In this document: positions 7,423-14,251 of the stretch, one piece after another | Layout of the letters: the number at the start of each line of letters is the position of its first letter | Numbering within the stretch: the first letter of the stretch is position 1 | Assembly (NCBI GenBank): GCA_963631655.1 | Contig: CAVGRR010000041.1 | Span: 1 to 14,701 of the forward strand | DNA length: 14,701 nt | Origin: Methanomethylophilus sp963631655 | Lineage (GTDB): Archaea > Thermoplasmatota > Thermoplasmata > Methanomassiliicoccales > Methanomethylophilaceae | Direction: 5' to 3' | Translations under genes and position numbers: made by a program | The notes under the pieces: generated by a model | The model's database searches: none | What the model was told of the DNA's origin: nothing | The model's input: the letters and a program-made list of their open reading frames with translations, nothing else

Positions 7423-7469
7423 GTTTTTCACTGAAACCACAGGCCGGGTGACCCCCGGCCCTGTTCGGC
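7411..7469 (+). terminator. Nested RNA structure spanning the ABCE1 stop codon; possible 3'-end element
   Basis: GCCGAACAG (7411-7419) pairs perfectly with CTGTTCGGC (7461-7469). Stacked directly on this stem is a hairpin GGCCGGG-TGACC-CCCGGCC (7442-7460). A competing hairpin CAGTGA-GTTTT-TCACTG (7417-7433) uses three of the outer-stem bases, includes the stop codon, and has a run of five Ts across its loop and 3' arm. The structures could mark or protect the transcript 3' end. A terminator role is uncertain, because no T-run follows the outer stem. Confidence 0.5.
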
Positions 7470-7516
7470 TGAAATATCCTGTAATCAGTACGATATTATA
7501 CTACTGGATAAACGAA

Positions 7517-7540
7517 ATTATTTAGTTAAACCTAAATTAT
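7517..7540. promoter_or_regulatory. Inverted repeat upstream of the second PHP gene; candidate operator
   Basis: ATTATTTAG-TTAAAC-CTAAATTAT has 9-bp arms matching at 8 of 9 positions with a 6-nt spacer. Its core TTTAG-N6-CTAAA is the same as in the cysK promoter dyad (10809-10828). It ends about 10 nt before the TATA-like element. Confidence 0.45.
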
Positions 7541-7548
7541 TTCAGAAA

Positions 7549-7558
7549 TACTTATAAT
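7549..7558 (+). promoter_or_regulatory. TATA-like element for the PHP gene at 7581
   Basis: TACTTATAAT is centred about 27 nt before ATG 7581. A G-rich Shine-Dalgarno-like TGGGGGA also lies at 7571-7577, so either a leaderless start or a slightly earlier promoter element (ATTATTTAG, TAAATTAT) is possible. Confidence 0.45.
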
Positions 7559-7580
7559 AACTAACTCTGTTGGGGGACGT

Positions 7581-8618
7581 ATGGATGAGATGGGTAAAGC
7601 GGATACTCATTCGCATACGGACTATTCCGGTTTCAACAAGCTCGGGATCCTCCGTTTCCCAGAATCGGTAATCGACCCTGAAATACAGGTCGACCGTGCA
7701 AGGCGTGAAGGATTGGATGTCCTCTGCATAACCGACCACAACGAGGTTGCAGGCGGTTTCAGGGCAGAGAAATACGCCAAGAAATTCGATGACATCGAGA
7801 TCGTCGTCGGCGATGAAGTTATGACCGATCAGGGCGAGGTCATCGGCCTTTGGCTCACCGAGAAACCCAAGAAGTTCCTTTCTCCTGAAGAAACAGTGGA
7901 TATCATCCATGAACAGGGCGGTCTGTGTATCGCACCCCATCCCTTCAGCGTCCACGTCGACGGTATGCAGGAGAAGATTTTCGAACTCCCGCTCGAGGGA
8001 TTCGAGACAATCAACGGCGGTCATCCCGATCCATATTCCAATCTTCTCGCCCAGAGGATTATGGACATGTATCCCGGAAGGTGGGCGGCGACCAGCGGTT
8101 CCGACGCACATTCCGTTTACACAGCAGGCTACAACTGGACCGAATTCCCCGGACATTCCGCAGACGATTTCAGAAAGGCCATTCTCGATAAGACGACAGT
8201 TCCCAAAGGTGTCCCCGCACCCGTTCTGGGACAGGTGCAGTGGAGCATGGAGGTCGTCTTCGGTGGCCAGAAACTGATGTACCAGGCCCTCAGACGCAAA
8301 CTGCAGCCCATTCCGGACAACGCGCTTGTCGACAAGGTCCTTCACAATTCCGATCTCAAGAATGCCATCGGTCTCGTGGCGGGAACCGTCTATCTGTTCC
8401 CTCTGACCAGTATGCTAGCCACCCTTCTCAGTACCGCCTATCTCAAGAGTCATGCGAAAAAGGCACTGAAGAACATTGATGAAAGGGTCGCCAAGATTCA
8501 GAAGCTCATCGCGGACCTCGACCGTAAGGCGGGACGCGCAGTGTCCGATGCGGTAGAAGATCTCACTTCAGAGATCGAAAAGAAAGGCACCGGAGCGGTT
8601 CTCAATGGGACCCACTGA
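7581..8618 (+). CDS. PHP-domain phosphoesterase with hydrophobic and coiled C-terminal extension
   Basis: The 345-aa protein has the PHP metal-site motifs THSH (9-12), TDHN (51-54), Glu79 in GDEV, APHP with His120, and GSDAH with Asp175 and His177. It should hydrolyse a phosphoester; the substrate is unknown. The catalytic domain ends near residue ~215. After it come a hydrophobic stretch at about 262-287 (LVAGTVYLFPLTSMLATLL) and a charged helical tail at about 290-335 with coiled-coil character, so it may be membrane-attached or oligomeric. It is about 125 residues longer than the PHP protein at 471-1130, the extra length being this tail. Start 7581 has GGGGGA just upstream; ATG 7590 is an in-frame alternative. 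It overlaps the next gene by 14 nt. Confidence 0.9.
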   Translation: MDEMGKADTHSHTDYSGFNKLGILRFPESVIDPEIQVDRARREGLDVLCITDHNEVAGGFRAEKYAKKFDDIEIVVGDEVMTDQGEVIGLWLTEKPKKFLSPEETVDIIHEQGGLCIAPHPFSVHVDGMQEKIFELPLEGFETINGGHPDPYSNLLAQRIMDMYPGRWAATSGSDAHSVYTAGYNWTEFPGHSADDFRKAILDKTTVPKGVPAPVLGQVQWSMEVVFGGQKLMYQALRRKLQPIPDNALVDKVLHNSDLKNAIGLVAGTVYLFPLTSMLATLLSTAYLKSHAKKALKNIDERVAKIQKLIADLDRKAGRAVSDAVEDLTSEIEKKGTGAVLNGTH

Positions 8619-8955
8619 GATCTACGGCGTATCCGTATCGGTTCCGAAAGAGTATATGGAATCCCTGATGGATGCCATAGATTCGGTCCTCGAACCCGTT
8701 TATTCCGGATACCGCAGATGTTTCTATTATTTCCCGGTGAAAGGAACGTGGAAAACGGAAGAGGGGGCACATCCCTTCGACGGAACCCCCGGTGAGATCA
8801 CCGTTGCCGACGAGATGGTCCTGAAGTTCGTCTGCAGGAAAGAAGATCTGAAAGCGGTACTGTCCCAGATCGATAAAGTCCATCCTTATGAGGAACCTGC
8901 GGTCGATGTGATCCCGCAGGTGGGATGGAGGTCCTTTCTCAGTTCTTCTCCTTGA
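8605..8955 (+). CDS. YqfO/NIF3-insert-like small protein (CutA/PII-like fold)
   Basis: This 116-aa protein resembles the stand-alone YqfO family, which is related to the inserted domain of NIF3/DUF34 proteins. It begins with a VSVPKEYMESLMDAI strand-helix unit. The middle has the family's GTW...EEGAHPF segment, and near the end is the diagnostic HPYEEPAVDV motif (residues ~93-102). The family has no firmly established activity; a metal- or ligand-binding role is inferred from the fold. The start lies inside the 3' end of the PHP gene, with GGAG about 10 nt upstream, so translational coupling is likely. Its 3' end overlaps the convergent gene by 17 nt. Confidence 0.85.
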   Translation: MGPTEIYGVSVSVPKEYMESLMDAIDSVLEPVYSGYRRCFYYFPVKGTWKTEEGAHPFDGTPGEITVADEMVLKFVCRKEDLKAVLSQIDKVHPYEEPAVDVIPQVGWRSFLSSSP

Positions 8956-9541
8956 CGTTGAAGATGTTGTCGAAGGTCCTCTGAAGACGGAATGTCTTGA
9001 TGGAGTTCCTGCGGTGTTCCACATCCTCGGGGGTGATGAGTCCCATGTCCTGGAATTCGAGCAGAAGCTTGTCACCCTGGTCGTAATCGAACTTGATCCC
9101 GACGATCACGTTGAGCTTGTAGTTGCGGCAGTTGATGTCGTTGGGGATGGGGATGTCAGCGGTTCCGCGGGACATCACATGGTCGAAGACCTCTTTCTTC
9201 TTGAGGAGCTCGAGGCCGATATCGCAAAGTGCCAGACAGCGGTCGTAGTCCTCCATGTTGTAGAATCCGAGGAGGGCCGCATCGTTGACGTCGTAGCGTT
9301 CGATGTCGTTCTTGATAAGGTCCTTGACGCTGTCGTAGAGGGCTGCGATGAACTTGTAGTTGTGGTCCTCATCGGCCTGTGCGATGACGGATACGAAGAA
9401 TGCGGATTCGGACGAATCGTCGGCCTTGTCGATATATCTGCCCAGTTTCACCTTGTCGTTCTCTGAGAGAGTACCATACCACTTGCTGAGTCCGAGTCTG
9501 CGGACCTTCTCGGGAACGTCCTTCTTGCCGAATCCTAACAT
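8939..9541 (-). CDS. Conserved-looking hypothetical protein, helical
   Basis: I do not recognise this 200-aa protein. It is soluble, acidic/basic mixed and predicted mostly helical, with N-terminal VPEKVRRLGLSKWYGTLSENDK, then helix pairs around residues 40-115 that recall TPR-like repeats (YDRCLALCDIGLELLKK). It has no signal peptide, membrane segment or metal motif, and its two central cysteines (103 and 107, in CLALCDI) are not part of a known motif. A TATA box (CTTATAT, 9570-9564) sits 26 nt before the ATG, so the transcript is probably leaderless and separate from the upstream CDF gene. Its 3' end overlaps the convergent gene by 17 nt. A cytosolic adaptor or regulatory role is possible but not shown. 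Confidence 0.8.
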   Translation of the reverse strand: MLGFGKKDVPEKVRRLGLSKWYGTLSENDKVKLGRYIDKADDSSESAFFVSVIAQADEDHNYKFIAALYDSVKDLIKNDIERYDVNDAALLGFYNMEDYDRCLALCDIGLELLKKKEVFDHVMSRGTADIPIPNDINCRNYKLNVIVGIKFDYDQGDKLLLEFQDMGLITPEDVEHRRNSIKTFRLQRTFDNIFNVKEKN

Positions 9542-9563
9542 GCTTCGAAATACGGTTGGATGG

Positions 9564-9570
9564 ATATAAG
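9564..9570 (-). promoter_or_regulatory. TATA box for the hypothetical gene at 9541
   Basis: CTTATAT on the minus strand is centred 26 nt from the ATG, in the 44-nt gap after the CDF stop. The distance predicts transcription starting at the start codon. Confidence 0.55.
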
Positions 9571-9585
9571 GCTAGTCTTCCGCCC

Positions 9586-10620
9586 TCAGTGATCTTCCTT
9601 GTACAGTTTGCTCTTGGTGGGTGAGGCACGGGTGGCCTTTTCGGCAGAGATTATGTTTATCTCCACGAAGTCGAAGCGTCTGAGGTCGCATCCGTTCTTA
9701 CAGTATCTGCAGAACTGTCTGTCGCAGGGTTCCGCCATGAATGTGATATCGACGTCGTCACCGAGCATTTTGTTCACTTTTTTGCGGAATTCCGATACCA
9801 CCTCTTCGACATCACCGACGGTCATGGTGTGGCGTACGACCATGTGGGCATCGATATGGAAGGATGCACCGTAAGTGGTGATCCTCAGGTGGTGGATATC
9901 GAGAACATCCTCCGTACGGGCCTGGTTCAGGCAACGGGTGACCTTCGTGACGAGTTTGCGGTCTGAGGTGTCCATGATCCCGCAGAACGACTTGTAGACC
10001 ACTTTGACACCCGTGCGGCAGATGATGAATCCGAACAGGGCGGCCATGGCGGGATCGATCCAATATGCATCGTATCCGAAGCTGGTGCACACGTACATTA
10101 TCGAAAGTCCTAGAAGGATACCTATTGAGGAATAGGTGTCGCTGCAGAGGTGTCTTCCGCTGGCCTCGAGGGCGAGGGAACGGCTCTTCTTTCCCATACG
10201 GATGGCGGTGGCACCCATGGCATAGTTCACGGCCGCAGCGATGGCCACGATGACAAGACCCAGATCGAGAGAACGGATCCCGAGGTCGCCGCGGATGACC
10301 TTGTCCACGGTCTCGAATATGATCATGAGTCCCGCGAGGCAGATCAATGTCCCTTCGACCGAGGACGAGATGAGTTCCACCTTACCGTGACCGTAGGGGT
10401 GGTTGCTGTCCGGGGGCTGCATAGAGAGGAATAGTGCATAAAGTCCGATCGCACCTGCGGCGACGTTGACGATGCTCTCGAGGGCATCGGTGAGGATGGA
10501 CACCGAGTTCGTAAGGAAGTAGGCGAGGAATTTGCTGATCATCAGCAGTGCGCCTACGACGGTAATCACTTTCTGGAATTGGAAGTTCCGTCTGAGCGGA
10601 TCCATCCTGTCATCGGTCAT
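9586..10620 (-). CDS. Cation diffusion facilitator (CDF) metal exporter with four-Cys tail motif
   Basis: The 344-aa protein has about six membrane helices in the first ~210 residues and a cytosolic ferredoxin-like dimerisation domain after that. Family sites seen are TDALES with Asp45 in helix 2, HPYGHGK (74-80) after it, and HLCSD with His157 and Asp161 in helix 5. These match the transport site of Fe/Mn/Zn exporters such as FieF/YiiP; position 49 is Ser rather than Asp, so the metal cannot be assigned. After the usual domain comes an extra segment with C289-x4-C294-x2-C297-x3-C301, a likely metal-sensing or cluster site. A strong TATA box lies 25 nt before the ATG and there is no Shine-Dalgarno site, so the mRNA is likely leaderless. 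Confidence 0.93.
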   Translation of the reverse strand: MTDDRMDPLRRNFQFQKVITVVGALLMISKFLAYFLTNSVSILTDALESIVNVAAGAIGLYALFLSMQPPDSNHPYGHGKVELISSSVEGTLICLAGLMIIFETVDKVIRGDLGIRSLDLGLVIVAIAAAVNYAMGATAIRMGKKSRSLALEASGRHLCSDTYSSIGILLGLSIMYVCTSFGYDAYWIDPAMAALFGFIICRTGVKVVYKSFCGIMDTSDRKLVTKVTRCLNQARTEDVLDIHHLRITTYGASFHIDAHMVVRHTMTVGDVEEVVSEFRKKVNKMLGDDVDITFMAEPCDRQFCRYCKNGCDLRRFDFVEINIISAEKATRASPTKSKLYKEDH

Positions 10621-10640
10621 AAGTGACCAAATGTTGTGAT

Positions 10641-10650
10641 TTTATATAGG
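10641..10650 (-). promoter_or_regulatory. TATA box for the CDF gene
   Basis: CCTATATAAA on the minus strand is centred about 25 nt before ATG 10620. It is the best TATA match in the window. Upstream of it lies an inverted repeat AAATTAG (10660-10666) / CTAATTT (10685-10691). Confidence 0.65.
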
Positions 10651-10659
10651 GTTTAATGC

Positions 10660-10691
10660 AAATTAGCAATATTTAAACGGATTTCTAATTT
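10660..10691. repeat. Inverted repeat in the CDF/cysK divergent gap
   Basis: Perfect 7-bp arms AAATTAG (10660-10666) and CTAATTT (10685-10691) are separated by 18 nt, just upstream of the CDF TATA box. It could be a metal-responsive operator, but the AT-rich context makes chance likely enough to keep confidence low. Confidence 0.3.
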
Positions 10692-10808
10692 TTAAGACAA
10701 ATTAAATGTGCCAGATAATTGTATCAATTCCATATGTACAAACAAGTAATACTGAACGATTGGATTATCCTATGAGTATGAAAATAGTCTTATACGAATA
10801 AAAATGAT

Positions 10809-10828
10809 AGTTTAGTACTGACTAAACT
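10809..10828. promoter_or_regulatory. Perfect inverted repeat upstream of the cysK TATA box; candidate operator
   Basis: AGTTTAG-TACTGA-CTAAACT has perfect 7-bp arms and a 6-nt spacer, abutting the TATA box where it would cover the TFB-recognition element. A dimeric regulator bound here would block initiation. The core TTTAG-N6-CTAAA recurs before the PHP gene at 7581. Confidence 0.55.
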
Positions 10829-10836
10829 TTTATACT
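10828..10836 (+). promoter_or_regulatory. TATA box for the cysK-metA-ridA operon
   Basis: TTTTATACT is centred about 25 nt before ATG 10857, and no Shine-Dalgarno site is present between them. The distance predicts a leaderless operon transcript. Confidence 0.6.
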
Positions 10837-10856
10837 GCCCCGCCTAATTTCGTTCA

Positions 10857-11765
10857 ATGGCAAAATACAACAGTATTACTGAAGTCATCGGAAACACCCC
10901 TCTTGTGAGGCTCAACAAGCTGTCTCCTAAAGGTTCTGAGATCTACGTAAAACTCGAGAGCAAGAATCCCGGAGGATCTGTCAAGGACCGTGCCGTCCTT
11001 TCCATGATCAACGATGCCGAGGCCAAAGGTCTCCTCAAGAAAGGAGGAACCATCATCGAGCCTACTTCCGGAAACACCGGTATCGCCATCGCTATGATCG
11101 CAGCCGTCCGCGGATACAACTGCATACTTGTCATGCCTGAGACCATGTCCAAGGAGAGGCAGGCCTACATGAAGGCCTACGGTGCCAAGATCGTCCTCAC
11201 CCCCGGTTCCGAGGGAATGAAGGGAACCCTTGACAAGGCCGACGAACTCGTCAAATCCACTCCCAACTCCATCATGACCGGTCAGTTCGACAACCCGGCC
11301 AACATCCTCGCCCACAGGGCAGGCACCGGAAAGGAGATCCTTGCAGACCTCCCCGATGTCGATTATGTCGTGGCAGGTTTCGGAACCGGAGGAACCATCT
11401 CCGGTATCGCATGGGCCCTCAAAGATGCGGGATCCGACGCACAGACCATCGCTGTCGAACCTGCAGAGTCCGCCCTCATCACCGAAGGCCACGCAGGCGG
11501 ACACAAGATCCAGGGAATCGGAGCCAACTTCGTCCCCAGGAACCTCGACCGCAGCGTTGTCAGCCGTGTCGAGACCGTCAAATCCGCAGACGCCATGGCA
11601 ATGGCAAAGACCGTCGCCCGCGAGGAAGGAATCTTCATCGGTATCTCCGCCGGTGCCAACATCGTCAAGGCCATCGAGATCGCCAAGGCCAACCCCGGAT
11701 CCAAGGTCGTCGCCATCGTTCCCGACGGCGGAGACAAATACGTCAGCATGGGAATCTTCGACTGA
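10857..11765 (+). CDS. cysK: Cysteine synthase (O-acetylserine sulfhydrylase)
   Basis: This fold-type II PLP enzyme of 302 aa makes cysteine from sulfide and an activated serine. PLP-binding Lys43 lies in GGSVKDR. The substrate loop TSGNTG is at 70-75, the phosphate-binding GTGGT at 176-180, and EPAESA at 201-206. HKIQGIG (216-222) is typical of OASS. Length and motifs are normal and complete. It heads an operon with metA (22 nt downstream) and ridA, indicating sulfur amino acid synthesis. No serine acetyltransferase is present nearby, so the donor (O-acetylserine, O-phosphoserine or O-acetylhomoserine) is open. The promoter has a TATA box and a perfect dyad, so regulation by a repressor is plausible. 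Confidence 0.95.
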   Translation: MAKYNSITEVIGNTPLVRLNKLSPKGSEIYVKLESKNPGGSVKDRAVLSMINDAEAKGLLKKGGTIIEPTSGNTGIAIAMIAAVRGYNCILVMPETMSKERQAYMKAYGAKIVLTPGSEGMKGTLDKADELVKSTPNSIMTGQFDNPANILAHRAGTGKEILADLPDVDYVVAGFGTGGTISGIAWALKDAGSDAQTIAVEPAESALITEGHAGGHKIQGIGANFVPRNLDRSVVSRVETVKSADAMAMAKTVAREEGIFIGISAGANIVKAIEIAKANPGSKVVAIVPDGGDKYVSMGIFD

Positions 11766-11787
11766 AACTTCATTCCGAGGGGAAAAG

Positions 11788-12708
11788 ATGCCGATAAACG
11801 TACCGAACGATCTGCCCGCAGCCGGGGTGCTCGAAAACGAGAACATCTTCGTGATGAGTGAGGAGCGTTCCACGCACCAGGACATCCGTCCCCTCGAGAT
11901 CCTTATCGTCAACCTGATGCCCACCAAGGTGGAGACCGAGATCCAGTTGCTGAGGCTTCTCAGCAACACCCCCCTCCAGGTAAACATCAAGTTCCTCAGG
12001 ATGAAGACCCACAGTTCCAAGACCACCTCGCAGGACTATCTCGATAAGTTCTACGTGGTCTTCGACGATGTCAAGAGAAGAAAATGGGACGGTATGATCA
12101 TCACAGGCGCGCCTGTCGAGGATATCCCGTTCGAGAACGTCGATTACTGGGCGGAACTCTCGGAGATCATGGAGTGGAGCAAGACCCATGTGACCTCCAC
12201 CCTGCACATCTGCTGGGGAGCACAGGCTGGGCTCTATTACCATTACAAGATCCCGAAGTACCATCTCGATTCGAAGAAGTCCGGTATCTTCGTACATCGC
12301 GCCATGATCAAGGACGATCCCCTGCTCAGAGGATTGGACGATTTCTTCAAGTTCCCGCATTCCAGACACTCCGAGGTGAAAGCCGAGGACATCGTCAAGA
12401 ATCCCCATCTGCATCTCATCGTGTATTCTGAAGACGCAGGGGTCGGCATAGTCGTGAGCGAACAGTCCGGTCAGATCTTCATTCTGGGACATATGGAATA
12501 CGACCCCAACACCCTGTCCTACGAGTACTATCGTGATCTCGACAAGGGACTCAACCCCCATGTGCCTGAGAACTATTTCCCCAACGACGATCCGTCCCAG
12601 GACCCGATCATGACGTGGAGGAGCACGGCCAATCTGATTTTCAGCAACTGGCTCAATTATTACGTGTACCAGAACACACCGTATGACATCAGCAGTGCGG
12701 AGGAATGA
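11788..12708 (+). CDS. metA: Homoserine O-acyltransferase, predicted acetyl-CoA specific (MetA family)
   Basis: The 306-aa enzyme activates homoserine for methionine synthesis. The MetA catalytic residues fall at their standard numbers: Cys142 in HICWGAQAG, and His235 and Glu237 in GHMEYD. Residue 111, in TGAPVED, is Glu; in this family Glu111 goes with acetyl-CoA and Gly111 with succinyl-CoA, so O-acetylhomoserine is the predicted product. The start at 11788 has a strong Shine-Dalgarno GAGGGG 5 nt upstream and gives the family's N-terminus MPINVP; the frame is open further back inside cysK, but that part is antisense-like noise. The stop overlaps a possible ridA start (ATGA). A homocysteine-forming partner enzyme is not in the window. 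Confidence 0.95.
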   Translation: MPINVPNDLPAAGVLENENIFVMSEERSTHQDIRPLEILIVNLMPTKVETEIQLLRLLSNTPLQVNIKFLRMKTHSSKTTSQDYLDKFYVVFDDVKRRKWDGMIITGAPVEDIPFENVDYWAELSEIMEWSKTHVTSTLHICWGAQAGLYYHYKIPKYHLDSKKSGIFVHRAMIKDDPLLRGLDDFFKFPHSRHSEVKAEDIVKNPHLHLIVYSEDAGVGIVVSEQSGQIFILGHMEYDPNTLSYEYYRDLDKGLNPHVPENYFPNDDPSQDPIMTWRSTANLIFSNWLNYYVYQNTPYDISSAEE

Positions 12709-12710
12709 AC

Positions 12711-13094
12711 ATGAGCATCGAACAGGTAATCACAGGGAACGCACCTCCTGCGGTCGGTCCGTATTCGCAGGGTATTGTTGCAGGAAATCTTGTTTTTACG
12801 GCAGGAGAGATCCCTCTTGACCCCAAGACAGGCCTCATTCCGGAGACCATCGAGGAACAGGCGGAACTCGCCATGAACAATCTGCTTGCCGTCATCAAGG
12901 CCGGCGGAGCGGACATGAACACTGTCGTGTCCGTTAATCTCTATCTTGCAGATATGGGCGATTTCGCAAAGGTCAACGCTATCTATGAAAAGTTCTTCAC
13001 AAAGCCCTTCCCTGCAAGGACCTGTATCGCAGCGGCCTCTCTGCCGAAAGGCGTGAAGATAGAGGTCAGTGCGATAGCGGCAAAGACCCAGTGA
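12711..13094 (+). CDS. ridA: RidA family enamine/imine deaminase
   Basis: This RidA/YjgF/UK114 protein, 127 aa from this start, hydrolyses reactive 2-aminoacrylate and related enamines released by PLP enzymes, protecting other PLP proteins. Family marks are NAPPAVGPYSQG near the N-terminus, FTAGEIPLDP, the catalytic Arg in PARTCIAAASLPKG, and EVSAIA with the conserved Glu at the end. Position after cysK and metA fits a role in cleaning up intermediates of sulfur amino acid metabolism. Two starts are possible: ATG 12705 (ATGA overlap with metA) and ATG 12711. GGAGG at 12699-12703 is 7 nt from the second but only 1 nt from the first, so I chose 12711. Confidence 0.93.
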   Translation: MSIEQVITGNAPPAVGPYSQGIVAGNLVFTAGEIPLDPKTGLIPETIEEQAELAMNNLLAVIKAGGADMNTVVSVNLYLADMGDFAKVNAIYEKFFTKPFPARTCIAAASLPKGVKIEVSAIAAKTQ

Positions 13095-14234
13095 TCAGAA
13101 ACTGCTGAGCGCAGGGTTCACGATCTTTCCGAGTACGGCATCCCTCACGAAGGGGTTGTACTTGGAAAGGTCCTTTTTCTCGTCGATGATCTCGTCGACG
13201 CATTTTTTCACGTGGGTGAAGATCTCGCGGTAGATCCTGCAGGAATCTCCGCCGTTGTTCTCGATGCCCGATTCATAATGGGCGTCAAGGGTGCATCCGC
13301 CCTGACAGAAATTGAATATCTCACACGTCTGGCACTTCTGCCTGCGTGCTATCGTTCCTTTCAGGATCTCGCCGAAGGCCTCGTTGTGGAAAGCTTCGGA
13401 AATCGATTCGATATCATCGATGTTGCCCAGTTTCATCGTTCCGGGACAGGGTTTGGCGCAGGGATAAAGGTCCCCGTTGGGGTAGATGCACAGGTACTTG
13501 GTGAGGCAGGACGTGTGGGCACAGTCGCTGAACTGGGGGTTTCCCAGGGCCGACAGAACGTACAGGAAATGGGGCACCAGAGGCGTCCTGCAGTCGGGGT
13601 CGTTGAACCATTCGTCGAACGCTTCTATGCTCGATCTGATGTATGCCCCGGGTTCGGGAATGAGTTCTTTGTGGCATGCGGTGCAGCCCACGGGAAGCAC
13701 GGGACAAAGGCTGACTGCGGCACCGACATCGCGGAAGTGTCTGAAGATCTCGGTCTGCTTGTCTTGGGTCTCACGGGAGATGGTGGAATTGACAGAGAAC
13801 ATACGTTCGCCGTCCGACATATCGGCGATCAGGGATTCGATCTTCTTTCCGTCGTGGCGGAGGATGTCATCGTAAGGTCCTTCGTGGGAGATCCCGATGT
13901 TGATCTCGTTGTCTTTGCAGAATTTGAGAAGTCTGCGGTTGAGTCCCAGACCGTTCGTCTGAATGGTGTTTCCGTACCTGTGGGGTCCGAAGATCTTCTT
14001 CTCCAGATCGATGGCGTTCTTGTAAAAACTGAACGGGAGGGAAAGGGGTTCTCCTCCGTGCCATACGAACCAGACGGAATCATACTCGCGGGACAGCATC
14101 CTAAAGAGTTTTTCCAATCTTTCAAGTGAGATACATTCCTTGGAGGAGAGTTCCTCCGGAGAATGGTAGCAATGCTTGCACGCCATTCCGCATGCAAGGG
14201 TGGGTTTGATAATAACCGAAATGAGACGGCTCAT
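13095..14234 (-). CDS. Radical SAM/SPASM peptide or protein maturase (anSME-like)
   Basis: This 379-aa enzyme has the radical SAM cluster motif C15-x3-C19-x2-C22 and HGGEP at 59-63, then a full C-terminal SPASM region. The late cysteines C301-x2-C304-x5-C310-x3-C314-x17-C332, with C243-x5-C249 and C259, match the two auxiliary [4Fe-4S] clusters of anaerobic sulfatase maturases and RiPP thioether synthases. The reaction is SAM-dependent radical modification of a peptide side chain. No sulfatase is nearby; instead a Cys-rich small protein ends 17 nt upstream on the same strand, so it is the likely substrate. The start context is weak (GGACCAGG), which suggests translation coupled to the small gene. 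The stop abuts the ridA stop with no gap. Confidence 0.92.
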   Translation of the reverse strand: MSRLISVIIKPTLACGMACKHCYHSPEELSSKECISLERLEKLFRMLSREYDSVWFVWHGGEPLSLPFSFYKNAIDLEKKIFGPHRYGNTIQTNGLGLNRRLLKFCKDNEINIGISHEGPYDDILRHDGKKIESLIADMSDGERMFSVNSTISRETQDKQTEIFRHFRDVGAAVSLCPVLPVGCTACHKELIPEPGAYIRSSIEAFDEWFNDPDCRTPLVPHFLYVLSALGNPQFSDCAHTSCLTKYLCIYPNGDLYPCAKPCPGTMKLGNIDDIESISEAFHNEAFGEILKGTIARRQKCQTCEIFNFCQGGCTLDAHYESGIENNGGDSCRIYREIFTHVKKCVDEIIDEKKDLSKYNPFVRDAVLGKIVNPALSSF

Positions 14235-14251
14235 CCTGGTCCGTTTCCAAA

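Noticed and set aside
10734..10775. Possible 13-residue leader peptide (MYKQVILNDW...) upstream of cysK
   Set aside because: It has no cysteine or methionine run, no Shine-Dalgarno site, and lies before the predicted transcription start of cysK.
11341..11787. Upstream extension of metA inside cysK
   Set aside because: It is an out-of-frame Ser/Pro-rich shadow of cysK. ATG 11788 has a strong Shine-Dalgarno site and the family N-terminus, and puts catalytic residues at their standard numbers.
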